From Sulfuricella sp. T08 (lineage in GTDB: Bacteria > Pseudomonadota > Gammaproteobacteria > Burkholderiales > Sulfuricellaceae), in contig NZ_DF967548.1 in the NCBI RefSeq assembly GCF_000971475.1, positions 62,328-126,327 on the forward strand: a stretch of 64,000 nucleotides of DNA, read 5' to 3'. Positions within the stretch are counted from its first letter, which is position 1; each line of letters starts with the position of its first letter. Below, one piece after another: positions 44,698-54,945 of this stretch. Below the pieces are notes generated by a model. That model did not search any database. It was not told the DNA's origin and was given only the letters and a program-made list of their open reading frames with translations. A program made the translations under genes and the position numbers.

Positions 44698-45921
44698 ATG
44701 GCCGTCGCAAAAAAAAAGGTAGCAGTGAAAGATCTCCTCTACGCTTGGGAGGGTACGGACAAAAAAGGCAAAACCGTAAAGGGCGAGATGAGCGCACCGG
44801 GTACAGCGGTAGTGCATACCATGCTGCGGCGCCAAGGCATCACCGTTCTCAAGGTTAAAAAACAAGGCGGTTTCGGAAAGGGCAAGAAAGTCACCGACAA
44901 GGACATCTCCCTGTTCACACGGCAACTGGCCGTCATGATGAAGGCGGGTGTGCCGCTGCTCCAGTCCTTCGACATTGTCGGCAAAGGGCACAGCAATCCG
45001 GCCGTATCGAAGCTGCTTGGCAACATCAAGGCCGATATCGAAACCGGCAGCAGCATGAGCCAGGCCTTCCGCAAATATCCTTTGTATTTCGACGCACTGT
45101 ACTGCAACCTGGTCAACGCTGGCGAACAGGCAGGCATTATCGACACGGTACTGGATCGCCTTGCAACCTACAAAGAAAAGATCCTCGCCATCAAGGGCAA
45201 GATCAAATCCGCACTGTTCTATCCCATCTCCATTCTGGTCGTCGCTTTCGTCATCACGGCAATCATCATGATCTTCGTGGTACCGGCGTTCAAGGAACTG
45301 TTTACCAGCTTTGGCGCCGATTTACCCACCCCAACGCTGGTGGTGATGGCCATCTCGGACTTTTTCGTTGCCTACTGGTGGGCAATTTTCGGGAGTATTT
45401 ATGGCGCGTTACAGTTCTTTTTCTACACCTGGAAACGCTCAAAAAAAATGCAGTATTTCATGGATCGCCTGTCTCTCCAGCTACCTATTTTCGGCCCGGT
45501 AATCGAGAAAGCCACTATCGCGCGCTGGACTCGCACCCTGTCGACCATGTTTGCCGCCGGCGTACCCTTGGTTGAAGCACTGGACTCGGTCGGCGGCGCT
45601 GCCGGCAACGCCTTGTATTTTGACGCCACAAAAAAAATCCAGAGCGAAGTCAGCACCGGTACCAGCCTGACCGTGGCGATGCAGAACTCCAATCTGTTTC
45701 CCAACATGGTGCTGCAAATGGTCGCCATTGGCGAGGAATCAGGTGCTTTGGACTCCATGCTCTCCAAGGTGGCCGATTTTTATGAAGCAGAAGTGGACGA
45801 TGCCGTGGAAGCGCTTTCCAGCCTGATGGAACCGATAATCATGGTGGTTCTGGGCGTGATTATCGGCGGCCTGGTTATCGCCATGTATCTGCCGATCTTC
45901 AAGATGGGCCAGGTCGTTTAA
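44698..45921 (+). CDS. pilC: PilC, type IV pilus inner-membrane platform protein
   Basis: 407 residues. Two GspF domains are visible: DISLFTRQLAVMMKAGVPLLQ with FRKYPLYFDALYCNLVNAGE, and WTRTLSTMFAAGVPLVEALD with MVLQMVAIGEESGALDSML. Three membrane segments include FYPISILVVAFVITAIIMIFV. It anchors the PilB motor. It starts ten bases after the pilB stop. Confidence 0.97.
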   Translation: MAVAKKKVAVKDLLYAWEGTDKKGKTVKGEMSAPGTAVVHTMLRRQGITVLKVKKQGGFGKGKKVTDKDISLFTRQLAVMMKAGVPLLQSFDIVGKGHSNPAVSKLLGNIKADIETGSSMSQAFRKYPLYFDALYCNLVNAGEQAGIIDTVLDRLATYKEKILAIKGKIKSALFYPISILVVAFVITAIIMIFVVPAFKELFTSFGADLPTPTLVVMAISDFFVAYWWAIFGSIYGALQFFFYTWKRSKKMQYFMDRLSLQLPIFGPVIEKATIARWTRTLSTMFAAGVPLVEALDSVGGAAGNALYFDATKKIQSEVSTGTSLTVAMQNSNLFPNMVLQMVAIGEESGALDSMLSKVADFYEAEVDDAVEALSSLMEPIIMVVLGVIIGGLVIAMYLPIFKMGQVV

Positions 45922-45940
45922 AACCAGCCCTGAGCGCGGG

Positions 45941-45996
45941 GTGCTGAGTCCTGAGTGGACTGCGCTCAGCGCTTAGGTCTCAGCACTCAGGACTCA
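45941..45996. repeat. Degenerate 7-bp repeats forming an inverted repeat ahead of pilD
   Basis: Eight consecutive heptamers can be read: GTGCTGA-GTCCTGA-GTGGACT-GCGCTCA-GCGCTTA-GGTCTCA-GCACTCA-GGACTCA, ending two bases before the pilD ATG. TGAGTCCTGAGT (45945-45956) pairs perfectly with ACTCAGGACTCA (45985-45996). The only ribosome-binding-site-like AGGA for pilD lies in the 3' arm, so the fold could hide it. Confidence 0.7.
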
Positions 45997-45997
45997 A

Positions 45998-46852
45998 ATG
46001 ATCTTCGAACCCCTGCAATCCTCCCCGGCACTGTACGTTAGTGTGGCCGCACTCCTCGGCCTGATGGTCGGCAGCTTTTTGAACGTCGTCATCCATCGTG
46101 TGCCCCGAATGATGGAACGCGAGTGGCGCGAGCAATGCAACACTTTGGACGGAGAAGAAGCCGCGCCCGCCACACCCTATAACCTGGTTGTTCCGCGCTC
46201 GGCCTGCCCGTCCTGTGGCCACATGATATCGGCATGGGAAAACGTTCCGCTAATTTCCTGGCTGATCTTGCGCGGCCGCTGTGCACACTGCAAGACCCCG
46301 ATCAGCCCACGTTACCCCATAGTCGAGGCCCTTACCGGCATTATCAGCGGCTACGTCGCCTGGCGTTTCGGTTTTGGACCGACCGCCCTGGCCGCCATGC
46401 TCTTCACATGGGCGCTGATCGCACTGACATTCATCGACTTCGACACCCAACTGCTACCGGACAGCATCACCCAACCCCTGATCTGGCTCGGTCTATTGCT
46501 CAATCTCAACGGCTTCTTCACCGGCCTGGACTCCGCCCTGGTCGGGGCAGTGGCAGGTTACCTGTCGCTCTGGAGCGTTTACTGGCTGTTCAAGCTGGTT
46601 ACAAAAAAGGAAGGCATGGGTTACGGTGATTTCAAGCTGCTTGCCGCGATCGGCGCATGGCTGGGCTGGCAGATGTTGCCGCTGGTCATCCTGCTTTCTT
46701 CGCTGGTCGGAGCGACGGTCGGCCTTTCACTGATCCTGTTTGCCGGCCATGGCCGCCAGATTCCGATCCCCTTCGGTCCCTACCTAGCGGGTGGCGGCCT
46801 GATCGCCCTGCTGTGGGGAAAGCAAATCACCCAGGCTTATCTCGGGCTCTAG
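45998..46852 (+). CDS. pilD: PilD, prepilin peptidase and N-methyltransferase
   Basis: 284 residues. The zinc-binding cytoplasmic loop has CPSCG and CAHCK, and RVPRMMEREWREQC is the usual preceding loop. The aspartate-protease residues lie in FIDFDTQLLPD and GYGDFKLLAAIGAWLG (the GxGD motif), within about eight membrane helices. It cleaves and methylates type IV prepilins. It is preceded by a heptamer-repeat hairpin and followed directly by coaE. Confidence 0.97.
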   Translation: MIFEPLQSSPALYVSVAALLGLMVGSFLNVVIHRVPRMMEREWREQCNTLDGEEAAPATPYNLVVPRSACPSCGHMISAWENVPLISWLILRGRCAHCKTPISPRYPIVEALTGIISGYVAWRFGFGPTALAAMLFTWALIALTFIDFDTQLLPDSITQPLIWLGLLLNLNGFFTGLDSALVGAVAGYLSLWSVYWLFKLVTKKEGMGYGDFKLLAAIGAWLGWQMLPLVILLSSLVGATVGLSLILFAGHGRQIPIPFGPYLAGGGLIALLWGKQITQAYLGL

Positions 46853-47464
46853 ATGATGCTGGTGATCGGCCTCACTGGCGGCATCGGCAGCGGAAAGAGC
46901 AGCGCCGCCAGAATTTTTTCCCCCTTGGGCGCCGCAGTTATCGACACCGATGAGATCGCGCATCGCCTGACGGAAAAAGGCACTCCGGCACTTGCCGCCA
47001 TCATCGAGCAGTTCGGTTCCTGCTACCAATTACCGGACGAAAACCTCGACCGTGCCAAGCTGCGCAAACGGATATTTTCCGATCAGGCCGCCAAGGAAAA
47101 ACTGGAAACGCTACTCCATCCTCTGATCAAACAACAGCTCGTCTCGGAAATAGCTAAGGCACGAGGGCCCTATCTGGTGCTAATGATCCCGCTGTTTTTC
47201 GAGACCGGTGCATATCGCGATCTGGTTGACCGGGTACTGGTAGTGGATTGCGATGAAAATCAGCAAATTACCCGAACCATGTCCCGTAGCAAGATTTCCG
47301 CTGATGAGGTTCGAGCCATTATGGCGCACCAGGTTCCTCGCACAGAGCGCATCAAACAAGCCGATGACATCCTGTCCAACCTGGGTAACCAAGCTGATCT
47401 TGAAAAACAAGTCCAGGAACTGCATCAGCATTACTTGACACTGGCATTGCAGCGGCAGGTCTGA
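46853..47464 (+). CDS. coaE: CoaE, dephospho-CoA kinase
   Basis: 203 residues. The P-loop is GLTGGIGSGKSSAARIF, followed by IDTDEIAHRLTEKG, LHPLIKQQLVSEI and VVDCDENQQITRTMSRSK. It phosphorylates the 3' hydroxyl of dephospho-CoA, the last step of CoA synthesis. It begins right after the pilD stop; pilD-coaE-zapD-yacG is a widespread gene order. Confidence 0.96.
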   Translation: MMLVIGLTGGIGSGKSSAARIFSPLGAAVIDTDEIAHRLTEKGTPALAAIIEQFGSCYQLPDENLDRAKLRKRIFSDQAAKEKLETLLHPLIKQQLVSEIAKARGPYLVLMIPLFFETGAYRDLVDRVLVVDCDENQQITRTMSRSKISADEVRAIMAHQVPRTERIKQADDILSNLGNQADLEKQVQELHQHYLTLALQRQV

Positions 47465-47581
47465 TACCGCTTTACTAAAAACCAAAACAATTCAAGGTTT
47501 CATGTAATTATGTTAATACAAATTATTGTCAGATCGCTTATAATTCGGCAGTATTGAACTTTGCCGACCCCAGACCCGACA

Positions 47582-48337
47582 GTGATCACCTACGACCACC
47601 CTCTTAACGAGCGGATTCGCACTCTCCTGCGACTGGAGGATCTCTATGCCAAAGCGCATTACTTTTCCTCCCAGTCGCATCAGATGGATCACCACGCCGC
47701 ACTGCTGGTTGTGTTCGAAATTCTGGAAGTTTCCTGCCGTGCCGATCTAAAATCCGACCTGCTCCAGGAACTGGAGCGGCAGAAGCAAACCCTGGAAGCC
47801 CTGCGCAACAATCCCGCCATTTCGGAAATAGCCTTGAATGAAGTGCTGCGCGATATCGACAATGTCGCCGGCCTTCTGCACAGCCTGCCTGGCAAGATCG
47901 GCCAGCACCTGCGCGAAAATGAATGGCTGATGAGCATCAAGCAGCGCACCTCCATCCCCGGCGGAGTGTGCGAATTCGACCTGCCTTCCTATCATTTCTG
48001 GCTGAACCAGGATGAAAGTCTGCGTCGCTTGAATCTGACGGAATGGCTGGCACCGATGCTGCCAATTCGAGATGGATTGAGGATCATCTTGCGCATGCTG
48101 CGAGACAGCGGCAAGTCCAGCCACCACTCCGCACCGCAAGGCGCATTTCAGCAGATGCTGAGCGGCAGAGTGGCACAGATGCTGCGCATCTCAGTCGCAC
48201 GCGACTTACCCTGTTTCCCAGAAATCAGCGCCAACAAATACGCGATCAACATCCGCTTCACCGCTCTGGGCGGCCCCCAGAAGCCACGAGGATGCGACAC
48301 TGACGTCGAATTTGATTTAACCCTTTGCAACCTTTAA
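47582..48337 (+). CDS. zapD: ZapD, FtsZ-bundling cell-division protein
   Basis: 251 residues from the GTG giving (M)ITYDHPLNERIRTLLRLED, which matches the family N-terminus; a TTG seven codons earlier is the alternative. Further family segments are HHAALLVVFEILEVSCRADL and LPSYHFWLNQDESLRRLNL. It cross-links FtsZ filaments at the division ring. A TATAAT at 47539-47544 may be its -10 box, but no good -35 is seen. Confidence 0.93.
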   Translation: MITYDHPLNERIRTLLRLEDLYAKAHYFSSQSHQMDHHAALLVVFEILEVSCRADLKSDLLQELERQKQTLEALRNNPAISEIALNEVLRDIDNVAGLLHSLPGKIGQHLRENEWLMSIKQRTSIPGGVCEFDLPSYHFWLNQDESLRRLNLTEWLAPMLPIRDGLRIILRMLRDSGKSSHHSAPQGAFQQMLSGRVAQMLRISVARDLPCFPEISANKYAINIRFTALGGPQKPRGCDTDVEFDLTLCNL

Positions 48338-48369
48338 GGCCAGGCAATCATTAGTTGGCATTACCGCAC

Positions 48370-48567
48370 ATGAATACCCCTGCAAAACCCTCACCCTCCG
48401 TCCCGTGCCCCGTTTGTGGCAATCCTGCGCTCTTCAGCCCTAAAAATCCATTCCGCCCATTCTGCTCGGAGCGTTGCAAGCTGATAGACCTTGGTCAGTG
48501 GGCAACGGAGGGCTATCGTATCCCGCTGGACGAGGAAGAGACGGAAAAGGGCGAGAATCTCAACTAG
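48370..48567 (+). CDS. yacG: YacG, DNA gyrase inhibitor zinc protein
   Basis: 65 residues from the ATG giving MNTPAKPSP. Four cysteines bind zinc: [10 protein letters not shown] and [21 protein letters not shown]. The acidic tail is EEETEKGE. Family members bind GyrB and inhibit gyrase. It closes the pilBCD-coaE-zapD-yacG run and converges on the reverse-strand gene that follows. Confidence 0.93.
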   Translation: MNTPAKPSPSVPCPVCGNPALFSPKNPFRPFCSERCKLIDLGQWATEGYRIPLDEEETEKGENLN

Positions 48568-48583
48568 CCCAATGGGCTAAACC

Positions 48584-49015
48584 CTACTGCTTGACTGCGA
48601 CAAAGGGGATTTGCCGCTTTACGCCATCCAGTTCCAGGGTCATAGCCCAATTACTGGCACCGCTAACGCACACCGGCAACAGAATCTTTCCTTGCCATGC
48701 CCCATCAGCTTTACGCTGCAACACATAATGGTTTGGCCCCATGTTCATGCCCTGCATGGCAAAATCGGCGGAGACCTGACCGGCATCGGGCGCCTTCACC
48801 ACCAGATCGAACCGCTTGAGCGGTGTTGGGGCGGAGAGGAATCGGACCTCCACCGTCCGCTCCCCGAATGCCACTCGGCAACCTTGAACCAGGTCTGAGC
48901 AGTGCGCCATTAATATCGGCCCTCCGACATCACCGCCAATAAAGCGGGGCAAGCCCAATGCCAGCAGCACCGGCAGGAGCAAGAGCAGGAAAGGCCAGAT
49001 TTTTTTCATGTTCAT
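48584..49015 (-). CDS. Uncharacterised exported or membrane-anchored protein
   Basis: 143 residues from the ATG giving MNMKKIWPFLLLLLP; an ATG two codons later is equally possible. An N-terminal membrane anchor or signal (LLLLLPVLLALGLPRFIGG) is followed by two cysteines (HCSDLVQGCRVAFGE), an Ig-like stretch (FDLVVKAPDAGQVSADF), a MQGMNMGPNHYVL segment and a third cysteine in ILLPVCVSGASNWAMTLEL. The layout recalls FixH/YtkA-like periplasmic domains, some of which handle copper, but I cannot assign a family. It begins nine bases after the Nudix-ThiE fusion. Confidence 0.75.
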   Translation of the reverse strand: MNMKKIWPFLLLLLPVLLALGLPRFIGGDVGGPILMAHCSDLVQGCRVAFGERTVEVRFLSAPTPLKRFDLVVKAPDAGQVSADFAMQGMNMGPNHYVLQRKADGAWQGKILLPVCVSGASNWAMTLELDGVKRQIPFVAVKQ

Positions 49016-49023
49016 TCTATCGG

Positions 49024-49956
49024 CTACCATGCCCCGCGCAACATGGCGATTCCATGAGCCCCATGCTGCCACGCTTCGTCCAAGTCTGCACCTGAGACCC
49101 CACCCAGCGCATAGACTGGCATCGGCAAATCCTTTACCAGGCGCGCAAAACCATCCCAGCCCAAAACCGGTGCTCCGGGATGGCTCAGAGTCGGCCGCAC
49201 CGGCGACAGCAACGCAAAATCCAGCTCCAGTTCGGCAGCCTTATCCAGCTCACGTCTGTCATGGCAGGAAGCGCTCACCAACTCCACTTCCGGCCGGGCC
49301 GCCAACGCCATCAGCTGTGCTGAATTCAACTGCACCCCATCCGCACCGACCTCCCGGGCCAAGGCTGCATCGCCATTAATCACCACACGAGCACCGTGAG
49401 AATGCGCCCGCTGTACCACCTCGGCAGCGAAAACACGCAATGTTGCCGCATCCATGGCCTTCTCTCGCACCTGGATCAGTTTGACTCCCTGCTGCAGCGC
49501 AATCTGAAGCCGCTCCAGAAATGGCTCTATACCAAGCTCGTTGGCATGAGTAATTGCACACACTGGAGGCAATATAAGCGAGCGCAGAATCGGCCCATTG
49601 GCCGGCAATAGCGGCGTTACACTTACCGCGTCGGGATATTGCCAGGAAAGACGCTGGTTTTCCTTACCGTGTGGCTCGCCGTGCCAGTTCACCACGCGAA
49701 AGAAATGCAGCCGCACCGTGGCATGCGGGTAAGTATAGACGCGGGTCAGCCAGGGGTGAGCCACCGCTACCTCGATCCCCAGTTCCTCGCGCAGTTCACG
49801 CTCCAGAGCATGGTAGGGCGACTCGCCCTCTTCGATCTTGCCGCCAGGAAACTCCCACCATCCGGCATAAGGCTTGCCCGCCGGACGTTCTGCCAAAAGA
49901 AATTCGCCATCGGGCCGCTGCAAGACAGCGGCGGCGACCTCCAGAATTTTCGTCAT
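49024..49956 (-). CDS. Nudix hydrolase fused to a thiamine-phosphate-synthase-like domain
   Basis: 310 residues. The first 130 or so are a MutT-like Nudix domain with an intact Nudix box (GGKIEEGESPYHALERELREELGIE; core ELREELGIE), likely an 8-oxo-dGTP diphosphatase. The C-terminal 175 residues form a ThiE/TenI-like TIM barrel (LIQVREKAMDAATLRVFAAE, RVVINGDAALAREVGADGVQ, VYALGGVSGADLDEAWQHGA). This fusion is known in many beta- and gammaproteobacteria; the role of the second domain is unclear. Its ATG overlaps the argJ stop by one base. Confidence 0.92.
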   Translation of the reverse strand: MTKILEVAAAVLQRPDGEFLLAERPAGKPYAGWWEFPGGKIEEGESPYHALERELREELGIEVAVAHPWLTRVYTYPHATVRLHFFRVVNWHGEPHGKENQRLSWQYPDAVSVTPLLPANGPILRSLILPPVCAITHANELGIEPFLERLQIALQQGVKLIQVREKAMDAATLRVFAAEVVQRAHSHGARVVINGDAALAREVGADGVQLNSAQLMALAARPEVELVSASCHDRRELDKAAELELDFALLSPVRPTLSHPGAPVLGWDGFARLVKDLPMPVYALGGVSGADLDEAWQHGAHGIAMLRGAW

Positions 49957-51185
49957 CAGCTTCGGTACTCGGCATTGATCTTGACGTAATCATAAGAGAA
50001 GTCGCAGGTCCATACTGTGGCCAAGGCCGAACCCCGGCCAAGCTGTACCCTCACGGTGATCTCGGGCTCCCTCATCACCCGCTGGCCATCCTGCTCCTGA
50101 TAGCTCGCCGCGCGGCAGCCATTTTCCGCCACCAGCACATCCCCCAGATAGAGCTTGAGCCTGTCCACATCCAGATCGGCAATGCCAGCATAGCCAATGG
50201 CGGCGAGTATCCGCCCCAGATTGGGATCCGAAGCGAAGAAAGCGGTCTTGACCAGGGGCGAGTGTGCAATGGCATACGCCACCTGGCGGCATTCCGCTTC
50301 CGTGGCTCCACCCTCGACGGTGATGGTCATGAACTTGGTCGCGCCTTCGCCATCCCGGACTATGGCCTGGGCCAGCATTTGCGACACTTCGGTGACAGCA
50401 TCGCGCAGAGCGGCGTAGTGAGTGCTTGCGGCATCGGTAATTTCTGGCACACCAGCCTCGCCGGTCGCAATCAGCATGAAGGAATCGTTGGTAGAAGTAT
50501 CGCCATCCACCGTGATGCAGTTGAAGGAACGGTCGGCGGCATGGCGCACCAGCGCTTCCAGCAGGGGCTGGCTGAGCGCCGCGTCAGTGGCGACATAGCC
50601 GAGCATGGTCGCCATATTGGGATGAATCATGCCGGAGCCCTTGGCTATGCCGGTGATGGTGATAGTCGCATCGCCCAGCCTGATCTGCTTCGACACCGCC
50701 TTGGAGACTATGTCAGTGGTCATGATCGCCTGCGCAGCGTCGAACCAGTTGCCCTCCTTAAGGTCGGCCACTGCCGCCGGCAGGCCGGCAATAATTTTTT
50801 CTACCGGCAGCGGCTCCAGGATCACGCCAGTAGAGAAAGGCAACACTTGTTCCTCCACGCAACCCAGCAGCTTCGCCACCTCGGCACAGGTCCGCCGGGC
50901 TCGATTCAGACCCTCCTCACCCGTGCCGGCATTGGCGTTGCCGGTGTTCACTACTAGCGCTCGGATGCCCTGGCCGGCTGCCAAGTGGCTCTTGCACAGC
51001 ACCACCGGCGCAGCACAGAAGCGGTTCAGGGTAAACACGCCCGCCACGCGGGCCTTTTCGCCCAACCACATGATCAGAAGATCCTTGCGGTTCGCCTTTT
51101 TGATGCCGGCTTCGGCAATACCGAGGTTGATGCCTTTAACGGGCAGCAATTGATCGGGGTTGGGCGGAGAGAGATTAACGGGCAT
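49956..51185 (-). CDS. argJ: ArgJ, bifunctional ornithine acetyltransferase/N-acetylglutamate synthase
   Basis: 409 residues. [20 protein letters not shown], here [16 protein letters not shown], contains the autocleavage site at the Ala/Met-Thr-Met-Leu motif that splits the protein into alpha and beta chains and makes Thr the nucleophile. [18 protein letters not shown] and the C-terminal [20 protein letters not shown] are also diagnostic. It recycles acetyl groups in arginine synthesis. It is followed directly by the Nudix-ThiE gene. Confidence 0.97.
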   Translation of the reverse strand: MPVNLSPPNPDQLLPVKGINLGIAEAGIKKANRKDLLIMWLGEKARVAGVFTLNRFCAAPVVLCKSHLAAGQGIRALVVNTGNANAGTGEEGLNRARRTCAEVAKLLGCVEEQVLPFSTGVILEPLPVEKIIAGLPAAVADLKEGNWFDAAQAIMTTDIVSKAVSKQIRLGDATITITGIAKGSGMIHPNMATMLGYVATDAALSQPLLEALVRHAADRSFNCITVDGDTSTNDSFMLIATGEAGVPEITDAASTHYAALRDAVTEVSQMLAQAIVRDGEGATKFMTITVEGGATEAECRQVAYAIAHSPLVKTAFFASDPNLGRILAAIGYAGIADLDVDRLKLYLGDVLVAENGCRAASYQEQDGQRVMREPEITVRVQLGRGSALATVWTCDFSYDYVKINAEYRS

Positions 51186-51268
51186 TAAGAAATCCTGAAC
51201 GGTGAAGTTAACGAATTGGGATTATTTTAAACCAAAAAACCAGCGGAACGCCTATCGGCATCAAGGTT

Positions 51269-52000
51269 TCAGATTTCTGTTGCTGAACCCGCCCGCAATG
51301 TCTGCAGTTCAGCGAGACAGAAATGAATATAGGCAAGGCCAATGTAGATCGGTAGAAACAGGTTGAGGAAAGGCACGAACTGCACCAGCCCGAGCAATCC
51401 ACCCAGGACATACATCCGGCCTCCCGCACGCTCCACGACCTGCAGATACTCATCGCGGGAGGCATGGTCAGCGAGCGCATCGTAGCGGAACAGGCGCTGG
51501 TTCAGGTAAGCGGAAAGAAAAACCGGCACAAGCAGCGCGAACGGTCCAAACAGCCACAACGGCAGCGCAAGCAACCATAACACTGCAAACACGAAAACCC
51601 CAGCCAGCCCGTTCCAGATAGACCCTAGCACGGTGCCACCTCGCTTCATCTGCATACCGGGGTAGTCCTTCTCGGCAACGAAGCGCAACATATAGGGCAT
51701 TGCCACCACTGCGGCGATCAGAAGCGCGGTCACCACGCTTAGCGGGACTAGCACCATGAAGGCCAGCGTGGTTGCGGCGGCTCGCGCCACCCAGGCAAGC
51801 TCGTGCCGCCCCAGGAAATCGTGCACGGCGGCGTGATCAATCAAGCCTTGCAGCCCGGCCACCCAATCCGACCAGAAGAAGAAAGCCAGCCCACCCCACA
51901 GAATAGCGGCCAGCACCACCGGCCACAGCACCAAAGCCAGCATCTTCGGGTGAAACAAGCTTTTTAACGCCTTCAACAAGGCGTTCAGGATTTCTTGCAT
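51269..52000 (-). CDS. EI24 domain (CysZ-like) membrane protein
   Basis: 243 residues from the ATG giving MQEILNALLKALKSLFHPK, preceded by GGAGGGG; the frame's upstream extension lies in the secA terminator region. Four to six membrane segments (MLALVLWPVVLAAILWGG, LVPLSVVTALLIAAVVAMPY, VFVFAVLWLLALPLWLFG, LLGLVQFVPFLNLFLPIYIG). E. coli CysZ of this fold is a sulfate channel, but this gene's substrate is not evident. Confidence 0.85.
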   Translation of the reverse strand: MQEILNALLKALKSLFHPKMLALVLWPVVLAAILWGGLAFFFWSDWVAGLQGLIDHAAVHDFLGRHELAWVARAAATTLAFMVLVPLSVVTALLIAAVVAMPYMLRFVAEKDYPGMQMKRGGTVLGSIWNGLAGVFVFAVLWLLALPLWLFGPFALLVPVFLSAYLNQRLFRYDALADHASRDEYLQVVERAGGRMYVLGGLLGLVQFVPFLNLFLPIYIGLAYIHFCLAELQTLRAGSATEI

Positions 52001-52059
52001 AGCACCATCCCCTCCGCCATCGCGCCCTTCAAAATACATTGTAGCAACGAATTCTAACC

Positions 52060-52085
52060 AAAAAAAAGCCGGCAATCCTGCCGGC
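52060..52085 (-). terminator. Intrinsic terminator after secA
   Basis: A 7-bp GCCGGCA/TGCCGGC stem (52068-52074 and 52079-52085) has a four-base loop and is followed on the reverse strand by a run of T (52060-52067). It lies 23 bases after the secA stop. Confidence 0.9.
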
Positions 52086-52107
52086 TTTTGCGCCCATCAA
52101 ATTTTCC

Positions 52108-54828
52108 TCAGCTGAGCTTGCCATGGCACTGCTTGTACTTCTTGCCAGAACCACACGGGCAGGGATCGTTGCGGCCGACCTTGTCGCCGGCGCGGACGAA
52201 GGGGTGATGCTCCTCACCCTCGGCATCCTCGTCAGCTCCTCCCAGCGCCTCGTCGTAATCGGCGTGGTGGTATTGGACATTGGACGGTTGCGGTTGGGCT
52301 TCAACCGCTTCCACATCCTCTTCGCTGCGGATCTGCACGGTCAGCACGATCTTGGTGACTTCGCGCTTGATGCGATCGAGCATGTCGGAGAACAACTCGA
52401 ACGCTTCGCGCTTGTATTCCTGTTTCGGATTTTTCTGAGCGTAACCGCGCAGATGGATACCCTGGCGCAGATGATCCAGCGCCGCCAGATGCTCGCGCCA
52501 GTGTGTATCCAGGCTTTGCAGCATGACTGCGCGTTCGAAGTGGTGCATGGTTTCGACGCCGACCGATTCCAGCTTGTGCTGGTACTGTGCGTTGGCTGCA
52601 TCGATGATGCGTTTGCGCAGACCGTGTTCGTCCAGGCTTGATTCCTTATCCAGCCACTCGCGTAGCGGCAGATCAAGCTGCCACTCAGCGTGCAGCGACT
52701 TCTCCAGCCCCGCCACGTCCCATTGCTCTTCCATGCTTTCCGGCATGATAAACTGGCTGATATGGTCGTTGATCACATCCTCGCGCATCGCCTGGATGGT
52801 TTCGGAAATATCGGTGGCCTCCAGCAACTCGTTGCGCTGGGCGTAGATCACCTTGCGCTGGTCGTTGGAGACATCATCGTACTCCAGCAACTGTTTGCGG
52901 ATGTCGAAGTTGCGCGCCTCCACCTTGCGCTGGGCATTCTCGATGGCACGAGTCACCCACGGATGCTCGATCGCCTCGCCCTCCGGCATCTTCAGGCGAT
53001 CCATGATGGCCGCCACGCGGTCGGAGGCGAAGATGCGCAGCAGCGGATCTTCCAGTGACAGATAAAAACGGCTTGACCCATCATCGCCCTGTCGCCCGGC
53101 GCGGCCGCGCAACTGGTTATCCACCCGACGCGACTCATGGCGCTCGGTACCGATGATGTGCAGGCCGCCCGCAATCAGGACCTGGTCATGCACGGGCTGC
53201 CATTCGCTCTTGATCGCGTCGTGACGTTTGATCTTCTCCTCTTCGCTCAGGCTCTCGTCGTGGCGAATCTTTTCGAAATCGCCTTCGATGCTACCTCCCA
53301 GCACGATGTCGGTGCCGCGGCCTGCCATGTTGGTGGCGATGGTAATCGCTTTCGGCCGACCTGCCTGCGCCACAATCTCGGCCTCGCGAGCGTGCTGCTT
53401 GGCGTTGAGCACCTGATGCGCAAGCTTTTCCTTCTCCAGCAGATTGGAAATGTATTCCGAAGTTTCGATTGAGGTCGTGCCGACCAGAACAGGCTGACCC
53501 CGGCTCTGGCACTCCTTGATATCGTTGATCACCGCCTGGTATTTTTCTTTTGCAGTACGATAAACCTGATCCATGCGATCCTGGCGTATCATGGGCCGGT
53601 GGGGCGGAATCACCACGGTTTCCAGCCCGTAGATCTGCTGGAATTCGTAAGCTTCGGTGTCGGCCGTGCCAGTCATGCCGGAGAGCTTCAAATACATGCG
53701 GAAATAGTTCTGGAAGGTAATCGATGCCAGCGTCTGGTTTTCCTTCTGGATCGCCACGCCTTCCTTCGCCTCCACCGCCTGATGCAGGCCATCCGACCAG
53801 CGTCGCCCGGACATCAGGCGACCGGTAAATTCGTCGACGATGACCACTTCACCATCCTGCACCACATAGTGCTGGTCGAGATGGTACAGGGCATGAGCGC
53901 GCAACGCCGCATAGAGGTGATGGACCAGGCTGATGTTGGCCGCATCGTAAAGGCTGGTGCCGGGCAGCAGCAGGCCGGCCTGCGTCAACAACTGCTCGGC
54001 GTGCTCGTGTCCCTCTTCGCTGAGCAGAACCTGGTGCGACTTTTCATCGACACTATAATCGCCAGGCCCATCTTCCTGTTCTTGCTTGACCAGTTTCGGC
54101 GCCAGATCGTTGATACGGTAGTACAGATCGACGTTGTCCTCGGCCTGACCGGAGATGATCAGCGGGGTGCGCGCCTCGTCGATCAGGATCGAATCCACCT
54201 CGTCGACGATAGCGTAATTCAGACTGCGCTGCACCCGCTCCGTGGGCTGGTACACCATATTGTCGCGCAGGTAGTCGAACCCGAATTCGTTGTTGGTACC
54301 GTAAGTGATGTCGGCAGCGTAGGCAGCCTGCTTTTCCTCGTGGTCCATCTGCGACAGGTTGACGCCAACGGTGAGTCCGAGGAAATTGTGGATACGGCCC
54401 ATCCACTCGGCATCGCGCTTGGCCAGGTAGTCGTTCACCGTAATCACGTGTACGCCCTTGCCGGACAATGCATTGAGATACGCAGGCAGAGTGGCAACCA
54501 GGGTTTTGCCCTCGCCGGTACGCATTTCAGCAATTTTTCCATAATGCAGCACCATGCCGCCGATCATCTGCATGTCGAAATGGCGCATCTCGAGCACACG
54601 CTTGCCGGCCTCGCGCACAACGGCGAAAGCCTCTGGCAATAGCGCATCCAGGGATTCCCCGTTCTGGTAGCGTTGCCTGAATTCATCGGTTTTGGCACGC
54701 AGCTCCGCATCGGACAGCGGGGCGATTTTCGGCTCCAGCGCGTTGATGGCCTGGACTGTTTGCGTGTATTGCTTAATTAGCCGATCGTTGCGGCTACCAA
54801 AGATTTTTCTGACCAGACGGGATATCAT
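52108..54828 (-). CDS. secA: SecA, preprotein translocase ATPase
   Basis: 906 residues. It has Walker A-type [40 protein letters not shown], the DEAD-like [30 protein letters not shown] and [21 protein letters not shown] (each quoted to its core). The C-terminal zinc-binding tail is [16 protein letters not shown]. It drives protein export through SecYEG. It is followed by an intrinsic terminator. Confidence 0.98.
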   Translation of the reverse strand: MISRLVRKIFGSRNDRLIKQYTQTVQAINALEPKIAPLSDAELRAKTDEFRQRYQNGESLDALLPEAFAVVREAGKRVLEMRHFDMQMIGGMVLHYGKIAEMRTGEGKTLVATLPAYLNALSGKGVHVITVNDYLAKRDAEWMGRIHNFLGLTVGVNLSQMDHEEKQAAYAADITYGTNNEFGFDYLRDNMVYQPTERVQRSLNYAIVDEVDSILIDEARTPLIISGQAEDNVDLYYRINDLAPKLVKQEQEDGPGDYSVDEKSHQVLLSEEGHEHAEQLLTQAGLLLPGTSLYDAANISLVHHLYAALRAHALYHLDQHYVVQDGEVVIVDEFTGRLMSGRRWSDGLHQAVEAKEGVAIQKENQTLASITFQNYFRMYLKLSGMTGTADTEAYEFQQIYGLETVVIPPHRPMIRQDRMDQVYRTAKEKYQAVINDIKECQSRGQPVLVGTTSIETSEYISNLLEKEKLAHQVLNAKQHAREAEIVAQAGRPKAITIATNMAGRGTDIVLGGSIEGDFEKIRHDESLSEEEKIKRHDAIKSEWQPVHDQVLIAGGLHIIGTERHESRRVDNQLRGRAGRQGDDGSSRFYLSLEDPLLRIFASDRVAAIMDRLKMPEGEAIEHPWVTRAIENAQRKVEARNFDIRKQLLEYDDVSNDQRKVIYAQRNELLEATDISETIQAMREDVINDHISQFIMPESMEEQWDVAGLEKSLHAEWQLDLPLREWLDKESSLDEHGLRKRIIDAANAQYQHKLESVGVETMHHFERAVMLQSLDTHWREHLAALDHLRQGIHLRGYAQKNPKQEYKREAFELFSDMLDRIKREVTKIVLTVQIRSEEDVEAVEAQPQPSNVQYHHADYDEALGGADEDAEGEEHHPFVRAGDKVGRNDPCPCGSGKKYKQCHGKLS

Positions 54829-54945
54829 GAGTTTTCAGGAAGTAAAATAAACAAAAAGCCAGCGCCGAGCCGGGCGATGGCCGTCAATTTCAAAAGGGTG
54901 TCTCTTGTCGAATTCTGACTCCAGAGGCTCCCATAAAGTACCAAG

